A stretch of 64,000 bases of DNA from Halorussus marinus (GCF_004765795.1 NZ_SBIV01000002.1:496001-560000); one strand, 5' to 3'. Positions 25,063 through 33,968 are shown, counted from the first letter of the stretch. Numbers and translations: made by a program. The notes: generated by a model not told the origin, from the sequence alone.

Positions 25063-26145
25063 ATGTTCGACAGTCTGAAGGACAAGCTCGGGAGTTTCCG
25101 GAGCGACGTCGAGGAGACAACCGAGGAGAAAGCGGAGGAGGCTGAGGCCGACGCTGAGGCCGAAGCCGACGCCGAAGGTGGGGGAGCCGAGAGCGCCGAC
25201 GCCGAGCCGGAGGCGTCGGCCGAATCGGAGACGAGCGAGGACGACTCCTCGTCGGGCGGGTTCGCCCAGAAGGCAAAGTCGTTCGCCAAGGGCGAGATCG
25301 TCATCGAGGAACAGGACCTCGAAGACCCGCTCTGGGAGCTCGAGATGGCGCTGTTAGAGAGCGACGTCGAAGTGAGCGTCGCCGACGAGATCCTCGAGAA
25401 CATCCGGAAGGACCTCGTGGGCGCGACCCGGTCGTTCAGCGACGAGACCGCCGACGTGGTCGAGCAGGCGCTCCACGACTCGCTGTTGAAGGTCATCTCG
25501 GTCGGGCAGTTCGACTTCGACCAGCGGATCGCCGAGGCCGACAAGCCCGTCACCATCATCTTCACCGGTGTCAACGGGGTCGGCAAGACCACCACCATCG
25601 CGAAACTCGCGAAGTACCTCGAAGATCGGGGGCTCTCGACGGTGCTGGCCAACGGCGACACCTACCGGGCGGGCGCCAACGAGCAGATCCAGGAGCACGC
25701 CGAGAACCTCGACAAGCGAGTGATCACCCACGAGCAGGGCGGCGACCCGGCGGCGGTCATCTACGACGCCGTCGAGTACGCCGACTCGAACGACATCGAC
25801 GTGGTGCTGGGCGACACCGCCGGACGGCTCCACACCGACGAGGGGCTGATGGACCAACTCGAGAAGATCGGCCGCGTGGTCGGGCCCGACATGACCCTGT
25901 TCGTCGACGAAGCCGTCGCCGGACAGGACGCGGTCCAGCGCGCAAAGCAGTTCAACGACGCCGCCGAGATCGACGGCGCGGTGCTGACGAAGGCCGACGC
26001 CGACTCGCAGGGCGGGGCGGCGATCTCCATCGCGCACGTCACCGGCAAGCCGATTCTCTTTCTGGGCGTCGGGCAGGGGTACGACGATCTCGAACAGTTC
26101 GATCCCGAGGAACTGGTCGGTCGGCTCCTCGGCGACGAGTCGTAA
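25063..26145 (+). CDS. ftsY: Signal recognition particle receptor FtsY
   Basis: A 360-residue SRP-type GTPase that docks the SRP-ribosome complex at the membrane. Residues ~10-75 are a very acidic Glu/Ala/Asp linker. The N domain (85-140) and the G domain follow, with P-loop TGVNGVGKTTTIAKLA, insertion motif DTYRAGANEQ, DTAGR and TKAD. VLFVDEAVAGQDAV and the terminal GQGYDDLEQFDPEELVGRLLG are family-typical. It works with SRP54 (ffh) at 26656-28041. Expression is likely coupled with pfdA. Confidence 0.96.
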   Translation: MFDSLKDKLGSFRSDVEETTEEKAEEAEADAEAEADAEGGGAESADAEPEASAESETSEDDSSSGGFAQKAKSFAKGEIVIEEQDLEDPLWELEMALLESDVEVSVADEILENIRKDLVGATRSFSDETADVVEQALHDSLLKVISVGQFDFDQRIAEADKPVTIIFTGVNGVGKTTTIAKLAKYLEDRGLSTVLANGDTYRAGANEQIQEHAENLDKRVITHEQGGDPAAVIYDAVEYADSNDIDVVLGDTAGRLHTDEGLMDQLEKIGRVVGPDMTLFVDEAVAGQDAVQRAKQFNDAAEIDGAVLTKADADSQGGAAISIAHVTGKPILFLGVGQGYDDLEQFDPEELVGRLLGDES

Positions 26146-26151
26146 CCCCGT

Positions 26152-26421
26152 CTACCGCCGACGGATCGCGACGGCGGCGTTCACTACGATGAGCGCCGTC
26201 GCCACGAGCCCCAGCGTGAACAGCTCTGCCGGTAGGTGCCGAAAGAGCACCCAGTACGACAGCGAGAGGGCGGCCAGCGCCACGACGATGCTGTAGGCGT
26301 CGGCCGCCAGTTCTCCGACCACGTCGGCGGGCGACTGCCCTCGGGGGTCGCCCGTCACGTCCGCGCGTTCACCGTCCGTTACTACCGAGTTATCGCGTGC
26401 CTTGTTTAAATCGCGTGCCAT
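26152..26421 (-). CDS. Small two-helix membrane protein
   Basis: An 89-residue protein with a soluble N-terminal part (residues 1-42, charged) and two hydrophobic helices (about 43-60 and 66-84) ending in IRRR. No family is recognised. It lies between ftsY and ffh but on the opposite strand and converges with ftsY, 6 bases apart. A CTTGTTTAAAT element overlaps its first codons, so its promoter shares the gap with ffh. Location next to the targeting genes may be chance. Confidence 0.6.
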   Translation of the reverse strand: MARDLNKARDNSVVTDGERADVTGDPRGQSPADVVGELAADAYSIVVALAALSLSYWVLFRHLPAELFTLGLVATALIVVNAAVAIRRR

Positions 26422-26621
26422 ACATTGAATGAGGACGGGCGTGGATTTCTGACCGAACGTGATAAGCGTACCGGCCGTGAGCCTCGGGGTGAGACCGCGT
26501 CTCGTCGTCTCCCGATCGTCGGATCGACAGACGATGAGCCCGACGCGGGAGCGCCCGACCCCGCTCCGGGACCGCGAGACCGGCGAGCGAGCCCCGCGCC
26601 CCGAGACAGTTCAGAAAAAGG

Positions 26622-26628
26622 CTTTAAC
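26622..26628 (+). promoter_or_regulatory. TATA box of ffh
   Basis: CTTTAAC preceded by CAGAAAAAGG (purine-rich BRE), centred 31 bases before the ffh ATG. Confidence 0.6.
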
Positions 26629-26655
26629 GCCCGCGCGATCTATCGTTCAACAACG

Positions 26656-28041
26656 ATGGTACTCGACGATTTGGGCACCTCTCTCCGCGACTCTCTCGGC
26701 AAGCTCAGCGGGCAGTCCCGCGTGACCGAGGAGGACGTGGAGGAGATCGTCAAAGAGATTCAGCGGTCGCTCCTGCAGGCCGACGTCGAGGTCGGCCTCG
26801 TGATGGAGCTGTCGGACTCCATCAAGGAGCGCGCGCTGGAGGAAGACGCACCCGGCGGAACGTCGGCCCGCGACCACGTCCTCAGCATCGTCTACGAGGA
26901 GATGGTGGCGCTGGTCGGCGAGAGCATGGAGCTCCCGCTCGAAGAACAGACGATCCTGCTCGCCGGCCTCCAAGGGTCGGGGAAGACCACCACGTCCGCG
27001 AAGATGGCGTGGTGGTTCGCGAAGAAGGGCCTGCGGCCGGCGGTCATCCAGACCGACACCTTCCGGCCCGGCGCCTACGAGCAGGCCGAGGAGATGACCG
27101 CGCGCGCCGAGGTCGACTTCTACGGCGATCCCGACGCCGAGGACCCGGTCGAGATCGCCCGCGAGGGGCTCGAAGCGACCAGCGACGCCGACGTTCACAT
27201 CGTCGACACCGCGGGCCGCCACGCGCTCGAAGACGACCTCATCGACGAGATCGAGCAGATCGAGGGCGTCGTCGAGCCCGACCGGAGTCTGCTGGTGCTC
27301 GACGCCGCCATCGGGCAGGGCGCGAAAGATCAGGCCAGCCAGTTCGAGGAGTCGATCGGGATCGACGGCGTGGTGATCACGAAGCTCGACGGCACCGCGA
27401 AAGGTGGGGGCGCGCTGACCGCGGTCGACGAGACCGGCTCGGCCATCGCGTTCCTCGGGACCGGCGAGGAGGTCCGGGACATAGAGCGATTCGAGCCCTC
27501 GGGGTTCATCTCGCGACTGCTCGGGATGGGCGACCTCAAACAGCTCACCGAGCGCGTCGAGCGCGCGATGGAGGAGACCCAGGAGGAAGACGAAGACTGG
27601 GACCCCGAGGACATGATGAAAGGTGAGTTCACCCTGAAGGACATGCGCCGCCAGATGCAGGCGATGAACAACATGGGGCCCCTCGATCAGGTGATGGACA
27701 TGATCCCCGGGATGGGCGGCGGCCTGATGGACGAACTCCCCGACGACGCGATGGACGTGACCCAAGACCGGATGCGGAGCTTCGAGGTCATCATGGACTC
27801 GATGACCGAAAACGAGCTCGAAAACCCCCGGTCGATCGGCGCGAGTCAGGTCGAGCGCATCGCTCGCGGGAGCGGGAAAGACGAAGAGACGGTCCGTGAG
27901 CTCCTCGAACAGCACAAGATGATGTCCCAGACGCTCAAGCAGTTCCAGGGCATGGGGCAGGGCAACATGGAGCGCATGATGAAAAAGATGCAGGAGGGCG
28001 GCGGCGGTGGCGGCGGCATGGGCGGGATGGGGCCCTTCTAA
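26656..28041 (+). CDS. ffh: Signal recognition particle protein SRP54
   Basis: A 461-residue GTPase that binds signal sequences and SRP RNA. The NG domain has [32 protein letters not shown] and [13 protein letters not shown]. The M domain from residue ~320 has the Met-rich finger loop region ([26 protein letters not shown]) and the RNA-binding [14 protein letters not shown] with RIARGSG. The end is a Gly/Met-rich tail. I chose the ATG giving [10 protein letters not shown] since the longer upstream frame encodes no N-domain sequence. Structured element C begins two bases after its stop. Confidence 0.97.
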   Translation: MVLDDLGTSLRDSLGKLSGQSRVTEEDVEEIVKEIQRSLLQADVEVGLVMELSDSIKERALEEDAPGGTSARDHVLSIVYEEMVALVGESMELPLEEQTILLAGLQGSGKTTTSAKMAWWFAKKGLRPAVIQTDTFRPGAYEQAEEMTARAEVDFYGDPDAEDPVEIAREGLEATSDADVHIVDTAGRHALEDDLIDEIEQIEGVVEPDRSLLVLDAAIGQGAKDQASQFEESIGIDGVVITKLDGTAKGGGALTAVDETGSAIAFLGTGEEVRDIERFEPSGFISRLLGMGDLKQLTERVERAMEETQEEDEDWDPEDMMKGEFTLKDMRRQMQAMNNMGPLDQVMDMIPGMGGGLMDELPDDAMDVTQDRMRSFEVIMDSMTENELENPRSIGASQVERIARGSGKDEETVRELLEQHKMMSQTLKQFQGMGQGNMERMMKKMQEGGGGGGGMGGMGPF

Positions 28042-28042
28042 A

Positions 28043-28205
28043 CGTCCTTTTGCTGCGGGCGGCGCCTGAACGCGCCGCCCTTGCAAACGCTCGATCAAAA
28101 CCACGTCGTCACCCCCTCTCTCGCTTGGAGAGCGCGGAGCGCTCTCCTGCGCTCGGTCGAGGGTTCCTCGGGCCGCTCGCTCCCTTCGGTCGCTCGCGGT
28201 GGGAC
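28043..28205 (+). repeat. Dispersed structured intergenic element, copy C
   Basis: It begins right after the ffh stop: CGTCCTTTTGCTGC, the 9-bp GGGCGGCGC/GCGCCGCCC hairpin (28057-28065 with 28072-28080), then TTGCAAACGCTCGATCAAAACC (28081-28102), a hairpin GGAGAGCGC/GCGCTCTCC (28127-28135 with 28139-28147), and the distal box GGGCCGCTCGCTC...TCGCTCGCGGT (28170-28200). The 60-base core matches copy A at 54 positions. The rest of the gap to 28302 (about 100 bases) holds a CGCCGCCTTTTTG stretch ahead of the MgtE-like gene and nothing else I can name. Confidence 0.85.
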
Positions 28206-28302
28206 CGCTTGGTGCTCGCAAGAGTGTTCGACGATCGTGTTCGGTCGACTGAGACGCGCTGACACGCCGCCTTTTTGTCGCGCCGACGTGACCTACCGCT
28301 GA

Positions 28303-28881
28303 ATGTCCGTCCGCGACGTCGCCGCCCAGGCCTACCGGGAAGCCCTCCCCGCGCTGGCGGTCAGCGCGGTCGGCGGCCTGTTCGCGGGGCTCGTTCTCGG
28401 CGGGATGCGCGGCGAACTCCGGGAGGTCTCGGGGCTGTTGGTGCTGGTGCCGGCGCTGCTGGCAACCCGGGGGAACGTCTACGGCGCGATGGGCGCGAAG
28501 CTCTCGACCGCGCTCCACCAGGGGCTCGTCGAGCCGAAAGCGATCCCCGACGACCGACGGGTGTACGCCGCGGTCAGCGCCGCGATGCTCAACGGCGTCG
28601 CGATCAGCGTCTTCGCGGCCGGGGTCGCCTACGCGGTGCTGGTCGCGCTGGGTCGCCCGCGGGCGTCGCTGGTCGCGCTCGCGGCCATCGCGCTCGTCGC
28701 CGGCGTCCTCTCGGGCATCGCGCTGACGGTCACCGTCGTCGCGGTCGCGTTCGCGGGCTATCGGCGCGGACTTAACCCCGACACGCTGGTCGGGCCGGTC
28801 GTCACGACCACCGGCGACGTGTTCGGGATGGCCGCGCTGCTGGCGGCGGTCAGGCTGATACTGGCGCTCGGGGGTGGGTAG
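28303..28881 (+). CDS. MgtE-like divalent cation transporter domain, first of pair
   Basis: A 192-residue membrane protein corresponding to the integral-membrane part of MgtE/SLC41 magnesium transporters. About five helices are visible. The family signature segment LLVLVPALLATRGNVYGAMGAKLSTALHQG (residues ~44-73) is present, as is NPDTLVGPVVTTTGDVFGM near 158, the conserved cation-site region. The N-domain and CBS domains that gate bacterial MgtE are absent. Its stop codon abuts the ATG of a second such protein, so the two probably pair in one transporter. Confidence 0.85.
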   Translation: MSVRDVAAQAYREALPALAVSAVGGLFAGLVLGGMRGELREVSGLLVLVPALLATRGNVYGAMGAKLSTALHQGLVEPKAIPDDRRVYAAVSAAMLNGVAISVFAAGVAYAVLVALGRPRASLVALAAIALVAGVLSGIALTVTVVAVAFAGYRRGLNPDTLVGPVVTTTGDVFGMAALLAAVRLILALGGG

Positions 28882-29436
28882 ATGGCGAACTGGACCGTTC
28901 GCGGGATCACCCGGGCGATGCTACCGCTGCTCGTCGTGCTCGCGATCGTCGAGATCGGGAGCGGACTCGTCCTCGACACGTTCGAGGCCGAACTGCTTCG
29001 GTACCCCTCCCTGCTGATCCTCGTCCCCGTGATGATCGGCACCGCGGGCAACCTCGGGAGCATTCTGGCCGCGCGGCTCTCGACCGCGTTTCACCTCGGG
29101 ACGCTGTCGTTCGACCCCGCCGACGACGATCTGGCGGGCAACGCGGTCGCCACGGTCGCGCTCGCGGCCACCGTCTTCCCGATGGTCGGGGTCGGCGCGT
29201 GGGGGCTGGCCGCCCTCACGGGCGGCGCGGCGCTGTTCGTCGGCACCGTGGTCGCGGTCTCGGTGATCTCCGGGCTCGCGCTGGCGGTGCTCGCGGTGGT
29301 CGTGACCGTCGCCGCGACCTACGCCGCCTATCGGTTCGAACTCGATCCCGACGACGTTGTGATCCCAGTGGTGACGAACGTCTGTGACGTGCTCGGCGTG
29401 GTGGTGCTGTTCGTCGTGGTGCGGCTGATAGTGTAG
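28882..29436 (+). CDS. MgtE-like divalent cation transporter domain, second of pair
   Basis: A 184-residue membrane protein of the same family as its upstream neighbour, with about five helices. Matching motifs are SLLILVPVMIGTAGNLGSILAARLSTAFHLG (residues ~35-65) and DPDDVVIPVVTNVCDVLGV near 153. The ATG immediately follows the upstream TAG, so translation is likely coupled and a heterodimer likely. The two differ clearly in sequence, so this is an old duplication. It converges with kynU, 8 bases apart. Confidence 0.85.
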   Translation: MANWTVRGITRAMLPLLVVLAIVEIGSGLVLDTFEAELLRYPSLLILVPVMIGTAGNLGSILAARLSTAFHLGTLSFDPADDDLAGNAVATVALAATVFPMVGVGAWGLAALTGGAALFVGTVVAVSVISGLALAVLAVVVTVAATYAAYRFELDPDDVVIPVVTNVCDVLGVVVLFVVVRLIV

Positions 29437-29444
29437 GCGAGCCC

Positions 29445-30764
29445 CTACGTCACGCCGCCGCCTCGTTTGTCGAACGACTCGTACTCGTCGCCGTCTAACA
29501 CCGCACGGAACGCCTCGACCACCTCCCAGACGTCCTCGTAACCGACGTACAGCGGTGACGGACACACCCGGACGACGTTCGGCGGCCGGAAGTCCGCGAC
29601 GACGCCCCGAGCTTTGAGCGCTTCGGTGATCCGGTAGCCCTCGGGGTGTTCGATCGCGACGTGGCCGCCCCGGCGCTCGGGGTCGCGGGGCGTGCCGACC
29701 TCGCATTCGGGCAGGCGTTCGTCGACGAGCGCGACGAGGTAGTCGGTGAGCCCGAGGGACTTCTCGCGGACCGCCTCGACCGCGCCGGCGTCGGTCGCGT
29801 CGGCGGCGTCGGCGAACACGTCGAGCGAGCCGGCCAGCGGCGCCGCCGAGAGGACCGGCACGGTGCCGATCTGGTAGGCGCCGGCGTCGGCGGCGGGCGT
29901 GTAGGTCGGGTTCATCTCGAACTGCGTCTCCTTCTCGTGGCCCCACCACCCGGCGAGGGCGGGCGTCTCGCCGAAGTGACGCTCGGCGACGTACAGCCCC
30001 GCGATCGACCCGGGACCGGCGTTGAGGTACTTGTAGGTACACCAGACCGCAAAGTCCACCCCCGCCGCCGAGAGGTCGTGGGGAACGACGCCGACCGAGT
30101 GGGCCAGATCGAAGCCCGCGAGCGCGTCCGCCTCGTGGGCGGCCTCGGTGATCCGCTCGACGTCGAGGAGCTGGCCGCTCCGGTAGAGCACCGAGGGCAT
30201 GAACACGATGGCGGTGTCGGCACCGATCGCGTCGACGACGTCGGCTTCCTCGATGGTGCGGCCGTCGCGGCTCTCGACGACGGTCAGCGCCTCGTCGGGG
30301 TCCCGGCCGCGCTGGCGGAGCTGGGCCCGGATGGCGTAGTGGTCGGTCGGGAAATCGAGGTCGTTTACGACGATCTCGGTTCCGTCGGCGCGGTCGTAGA
30401 ACGTCCCGATCAGCGTGTGGATGTTGACGGTCGTGGAGTTGGCGACGACGACCTCCTCGTCGGCGGCGCCCACGAGCGGCGCGAGCCGGTCGCCGAGGCG
30501 CTCGCCGTAGTGGAACCACTCGGGGTCGGCCTCGGTCCACCCGCGGATGGCCAGATCGCGCCACTCGTCGACCGCCGAGTCGAGCGCGTCCTCGGCGTCC
30601 GCCGAGAGCAGGCCGAGCGAGTTGCCGTCGACGTACAGCTCGTCGTCGGGGTCGTAAAAGCGGTCCGCGAGGTGCGCCAGCGGGTCTTCGGCGTCCCTGC
30701 GGGCCGCGAACGCCGCCCCGGATTCGAACTCTTCCATGCGCGAGTCGAGCGTCGCCGCCGCCAT
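29445..30764 (-). CDS. kynU: Kynureninase
   Basis: A 439-residue PLP enzyme that splits kynurenine to anthranilate and alanine. Recognisable motifs are YVDGNSLGLL near residue 44, NSTTVNIHTLIGTFY, FDLAHSVGVVPHDL, the PLP lysine in WCTYKYLNAGPGSIAGL, and GWWGHEKETQFEM. Length is as expected (~430). The start could also be the Met ten codons in (MEEFESGAAFAARRD). No other tryptophan-breakdown gene is next to it, so it may act with enzymes encoded elsewhere or in anthranilate supply. Confidence 0.92.
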   Translation of the reverse strand: MAAATLDSRMEEFESGAAFAARRDAEDPLAHLADRFYDPDDELYVDGNSLGLLSADAEDALDSAVDEWRDLAIRGWTEADPEWFHYGERLGDRLAPLVGAADEEVVVANSTTVNIHTLIGTFYDRADGTEIVVNDLDFPTDHYAIRAQLRQRGRDPDEALTVVESRDGRTIEEADVVDAIGADTAIVFMPSVLYRSGQLLDVERITEAAHEADALAGFDLAHSVGVVPHDLSAAGVDFAVWCTYKYLNAGPGSIAGLYVAERHFGETPALAGWWGHEKETQFEMNPTYTPAADAGAYQIGTVPVLSAAPLAGSLDVFADAADATDAGAVEAVREKSLGLTDYLVALVDERLPECEVGTPRDPERRGGHVAIEHPEGYRITEALKARGVVADFRPPNVVRVCPSPLYVGYEDVWEVVEAFRAVLDGDEYESFDKRGGGVT

Positions 30765-30787
30765 AGTCCTTTACCACGCCGAACGGG

Positions 30788-31642
30788 TCACCGGATCGGT
30801 GGCCGGTGGTCGATCCCGGTCACCCGCGCTCGCCAGTACGGGAGGTCGCCGGCCGGTAGCCGCCACGCGACCGACGCCTCGGTCGGGACGGTCACGCCGT
30901 TTCGCTCCCGGTAGCGCCCGAACGAGCCGGTCCACGGCGTCGACTCGAAGCGCCCGTCCGGGAGCCGACGCGGCCGGTCGGCGGTCACGCGCACGATCCG
31001 GTCGTCCTCGAAGTGGAACACCGCCGACGCGGTGGTCCCCCGGTGATCGACGGTCGCGCGCGCCGACCGGTCGTCGATCGGGTCCCACGCGACGCCCGCC
31101 CCGGGCGCCAGCGCGGACGGGAGCCAGACCGCCTCGGCGAGGTACCGCACCAGCTCGCCCTCGTCGAGCTCCGGTGTCGGAGCCGGGTCGGCGACGGCGA
31201 CGAGCCCGAAGAGCGTCGCCCGGAGCCCGCCCGTGCCCCCGACGTACGAGTCGACGACTCGGACGGGCACGAGCGGCGCCGCCTCGATGGCGGCGTCCCA
31301 GACGAACCCCGGCGGGCGGACCGCGACGTGGTGGGTCGCGGCGAACGGCTTCCACGCCGATTCGGCGCCGCCGAGCCGGAACTCGCCGCGCTGTCGGAGC
31401 CGGGCGGTCCGGACGTGGGACCGGTCGTCCGCGAGCGCAAGGTCGAGGTACCGCCGGACGGGGTCTGGCAGGCCCGCGAACTCCTCGGGGGCGACGGCGC
31501 GACGGGACCGATCGGCGTCCGCGAGCAGGTCGGCGACGAGCGTCGCGGTCGCGCGCTCGTGGCGCAGTCGGCCCGCCAGCCCGACCGCGGCGGCGCCGAC
31601 CGCGAGGACGCCCGTCGATTTCAGGAGCGTTCGGAGACCCAT
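30788..31642 (-). CDS. DUF6544-like conserved protein
   Basis: A 284-residue protein with one N-terminal hydrophobic helix (residues 5-24, after MGLRTLLKST), probably a membrane anchor or signal, and a soluble part. Segments GLPDPVRRYLDLAL, RQRGEFRLG, RPPGFVWDA, LAEAVWLPSAL and LPYWRARVTGIDH match a family I recall as DUF6544 (formerly DUF6920) found in bacteria and haloarchaea. Function is unknown; the fold may be a lipid-binding beta barrel, which is speculation. The ATG at 31642 is preferred because it sits at the hydrophobic helix. Confidence 0.75.
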   Translation of the reverse strand: MGLRTLLKSTGVLAVGAAAVGLAGRLRHERATATLVADLLADADRSRRAVAPEEFAGLPDPVRRYLDLALADDRSHVRTARLRQRGEFRLGGAESAWKPFAATHHVAVRPPGFVWDAAIEAAPLVPVRVVDSYVGGTGGLRATLFGLVAVADPAPTPELDEGELVRYLAEAVWLPSALAPGAGVAWDPIDDRSARATVDHRGTTASAVFHFEDDRIVRVTADRPRRLPDGRFESTPWTGSFGRYRERNGVTVPTEASVAWRLPAGDLPYWRARVTGIDHRPPIR

Positions 31643-31727
31643 ACCCCTCGATCGGCGCCCACCGCCAAGAGCGTCTCGGGGCGAACCGACGCCCACTACT
31701 TTGACGGTCGGGTGTCTACTCCCGAGC

Positions 31728-32756
31728 GTGACCGAACCCCTGCAAACCGAACTCGACCCCGAGGCGGTCGCGGTGATCGAAGAGATCGAGGCCGCGGGCG
31801 TCCCCGAGTGGTCGGCGCTGTCGGTCGCGGCGGCCCGCCGCGTCGAGGACGAGGTGTTCGCCGGCGACGATCCGCCCGACGTCGACTTCGTCCGGGATCT
31901 CGCGATTCCCGGCCCCGAGACGGGAGCCGACGCCGGGGGCGGCGCGGCCGCCGACGGGATTCCGATCCGCGTCTACCGCCACGCCGACCCCGACGACGAC
32001 CCGCCGGTGCTGGTGTACTACCACGGCGGCGGGTGGGTGGTGGGGACGCTCGACTCGATCGACGGCGTCTGTCGCCGACTCGCCCGCCGCGGGGAGTGTG
32101 TCGTGATCTCGGTCGACTACCGGCTCGCGCCCGAACACCCCTTCCCGGCCGCGGTCGAGGACGCAGAGGCCGCCCTCCGGTGGGCCGCGGCCAACGCCGG
32201 GGTCTTCGGCGGCGACCCCGACCGACTCGCGGTCGGCGGGACCAGCGCGGGCGGGAACCTCGCGGCCGCGGCCGCGCTCCGGGCGAGCCACGACGCGACT
32301 CGGAGCGGCGAGCGGAGACCGACGACCCGCGAGCGAGCGCGCGACGCCGAGGGCCCCGCGCTCGCGCGCCAGTTCCTGCTGTATCCGATCACCGACTACG
32401 CGTTCGACACCGATTCCTACGCCGAGAACGGCGACGGGCCGCTGTTGACCGAGCGCGACATGCGGTGGTTCTGGGACAACTACCTCCGGAGCGAGATCGA
32501 CGGCGCGAACCCCTACGCGTCGCCGCTCCGGGCGCCGGACCTCTCGGAGGTGGCGCCCGCGACGGTGGTGACCGCGGGGTTCGATCCGCTCCGCGACGAG
32601 GGGATCGCGTACGCCGACCGGCTCGCGGACGCCGGCGTCGCGGTCCGCCACGACCACTTCCCCGACCAGCCCCACGGCTTTCTCAGCACGAGCGAGTCGG
32701 TCGCGGCGGCCGACGCGGCGCTCGACGACCTCGGGCGGGAGCTCCGGTCGCTCTGA
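31728..32756 (+). CDS. Alpha/beta hydrolase, HSL-type esterase
   Basis: A 342-residue carboxylesterase of the hormone-sensitive-lipase group. The oxyanion motif HGGGW (YYHGGGWVVG) lies near residue 105, and DYRLAPEHPFPAAVED follows. The nucleophile elbow is GGTSAGGN, a variant of the usual GDSAGGN. The Asp is in AGFDPLRDEG and the His in DQPHGFLS. The GTG start (VTEPLQTELDP) is inferred because the reading frame upstream is a shadow; a CTTTGACG element lies ~28 bases upstream. The natural ester substrate is unknown. It converges with the UPF0201 gene, 3 bases apart. Confidence 0.87.
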   Translation: MTEPLQTELDPEAVAVIEEIEAAGVPEWSALSVAAARRVEDEVFAGDDPPDVDFVRDLAIPGPETGADAGGGAAADGIPIRVYRHADPDDDPPVLVYYHGGGWVVGTLDSIDGVCRRLARRGECVVISVDYRLAPEHPFPAAVEDAEAALRWAAANAGVFGGDPDRLAVGGTSAGGNLAAAAALRASHDATRSGERRPTTRERARDAEGPALARQFLLYPITDYAFDTDSYAENGDGPLLTERDMRWFWDNYLRSEIDGANPYASPLRAPDLSEVAPATVVTAGFDPLRDEGIAYADRLADAGVAVRHDHFPDQPHGFLSTSESVAAADAALDDLGRELRSL

Positions 32757-32759
32757 GCC

Positions 32760-33179
32760 TCAGCGCTCGTCGTCGGGAGCCACCGGCTTGCCCTCCTCGG
32801 TGGGCGGGGCGACGTGGTCGACGAACGCCTCGACGTCCGGCTCCTCGACCCGAATCCGGACGTGGATGTCCCCGAGCTCGTCGGGGTTGCCCACCGCGAA
32901 GTTGACGACGCCCTGGAAGGCGGCCTGCTTTTTGAGGTCGAACGAGAGGGTGTCGCCCCGACGGTTCCCGAACAGCTCTCCGCGCGCGGTGTCGAGGATC
33001 TCCTGACGGTGGAGTAGCTCCGAGAAGTGATCGAGCGAGTGGGTCTCGGCGGCGATCTCGCCGTGGCGCTCCTCGACGTCCGCGCCGGGGAAGACGTTGG
33101 TGATCGCGTCGGCGATGCGGTCGCCGAGTTCGGTGTCGTTGACCGGCGCGGTGATCTGGACGTCGACGCTGTAGATCAC
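32760..33179 (-). CDS. UPF0201 family predicted RNA-binding protein
   Basis: A 139-residue protein of the archaeal UPF0201/COG1325 family, predicted to bind RNA and listed in older work as an exosome-associated protein. Motifs are VQITAPVNDTELGDRIADAI, ETHSLDHFSELLHRQEILDTAR, and LKKQAAFQGVVNF. The GTG start overlaps the stop of the upstream kinase-like gene by four bases (GTGA), which decides the start and implies coupling. The C-terminus is an acidic linker-like tail. Confidence 0.87.
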   Translation of the reverse strand: MIYSVDVQITAPVNDTELGDRIADAITNVFPGADVEERHGEIAAETHSLDHFSELLHRQEILDTARGELFGNRRGDTLSFDLKKQAAFQGVVNFAVGNPDELGDIHVRIRVEEPDVEAFVDHVAPPTEEGKPVAPDDER

Positions 33180-33745
33180 GCCGTGCTCACCTCCTCGAGC
33201 GCGTCGACGCCCTCGGTGAGGAGCGTCCGGATCGTCTCCTGAAACGCCGACAGCGAGTCGGTGTTTCGGATCGTCACGTCCGCGCGGGCGATGGCGTCGT
33301 CCATCCCGAACCCGCGCTCGCGCTCGTCGCGCTCGCGCAGCGACTCGCCGTCGTCGGTGTTGTCCCGGCCGCGGTCGGTCACGCGGTCGGCCCGGACCTC
33401 GTACGGCGCCTCGATGCCGACCAGCGCGAAGTCGTCGCCGAACGCCGACTCGAAGCGTTCGACTTCCACGCCCGACCGGATGCCGTCGACCAGCACGGTG
33501 TCGCCGTCTTCGAGCGCCTCCTCGACGACGGGGAGCGAGCGCTGGGCGACCGCGTCCGGGCCGTTCTCCTCGCGGAGTTTGGCCGCGATCTCGCCGTGGT
33601 GGTCCGCCGGGTCGAGCCCGCGGTCCCGACACTCCCGGCGGATCACGTCCCCCATCGTCACGACCGGGACCCCGAGTGCTTCGGCGACGGCCGCGGCCTC
33701 GCCCTTGCCGCTGCCGGGCAGGCCCACGGTACCGATTACTCTCAT
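33176..33745 (-). CDS. UPF0200 family P-loop nucleotide kinase-like protein
   Basis: A 189-residue P-loop protein of the archaeal UPF0200 family, related to adenylate and dephospho-CoA kinases. Walker A is GLPGSGKGEA near residue 8. TMGDVIRRECRDRGLDP resembles the NMP-binding region, VLVDGIRSGVEVERF the Walker B region, and RDERERGFGMDDAIARADVTIRN the lid. Its substrate is unknown. It is coupled to the UPF0201 RNA-binding gene by a 4-base overlap. A palindromic GCGCTTAAGCGC lies ~25 bases before the ATG and includes its TATA box. Confidence 0.88.
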   Translation of the reverse strand: MRVIGTVGLPGSGKGEAAAVAEALGVPVVTMGDVIRRECRDRGLDPADHHGEIAAKLREENGPDAVAQRSLPVVEEALEDGDTVLVDGIRSGVEVERFESAFGDDFALVGIEAPYEVRADRVTDRGRDNTDDGESLRERDERERGFGMDDAIARADVTIRNTDSLSAFQETIRTLLTEGVDALEEVSTA

Positions 33746-33848
33746 TGACGTTGAGTACTGGCGAAGCGCGCTTAAGCGCTGTGTTCCTCCGATCGAGTCG
33801 GTTCGAAACCTAAGCTCTTTTGGCGCTGAGGGAAGTACGGCCTGTCGA

Positions 33849-33968
33849 GGGCACGTAGCTCAGTCCGGATAGAGCGTCGGACTTCTATCCCGGCCGGTGT
33901 CGGCTCGCGACTCGCCGCCGGGTGGGGAAGACATCCGACGGTCGTGGGTTCAAATCCCATCGTGCCCG
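33849..33968 (+). tRNA. tRNA-Arg (anticodon TCT) with a 45-base intron
   Basis: The acceptor arm GGGCACG (33849-33855) pairs with CGTGCCC (33961-33967), discriminator G. The anticodon TCT is at 33884-33886, and the T arm GTGGG TTCAAAT CCCAT is intact. The intron 33888-33932 lies between positions 37 and 38. A perfect bulge-helix-bulge can be drawn: CTTC (33882-33885) pairs with GAAG (33927-33930), three-base bulges flank it, and CCC/GGG pair inside the intron. CCA is not encoded. A TATA-like CCTAAGCTCTTTT lies ~30 bases upstream. It reads AGA codons (and possibly AGG), rare in this GC-rich genome. Confidence 0.95.

Noticed and set aside
24645-25661. Ser-rich minus-strand ORF opposite pfdA and ftsY
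   Set aside because: Poly-Ser arises from the complement of GAG/GAC-rich acidic coding sequence. The plus-strand genes are certain.
26647-28518. Minus-strand ORF of over 600 codons opposite ffh and element C
   Set aside because: It is a shadow of ffh. The part over element C only reflects the repeat and also appears at copy A, as expected for a repeated non-coding sequence.
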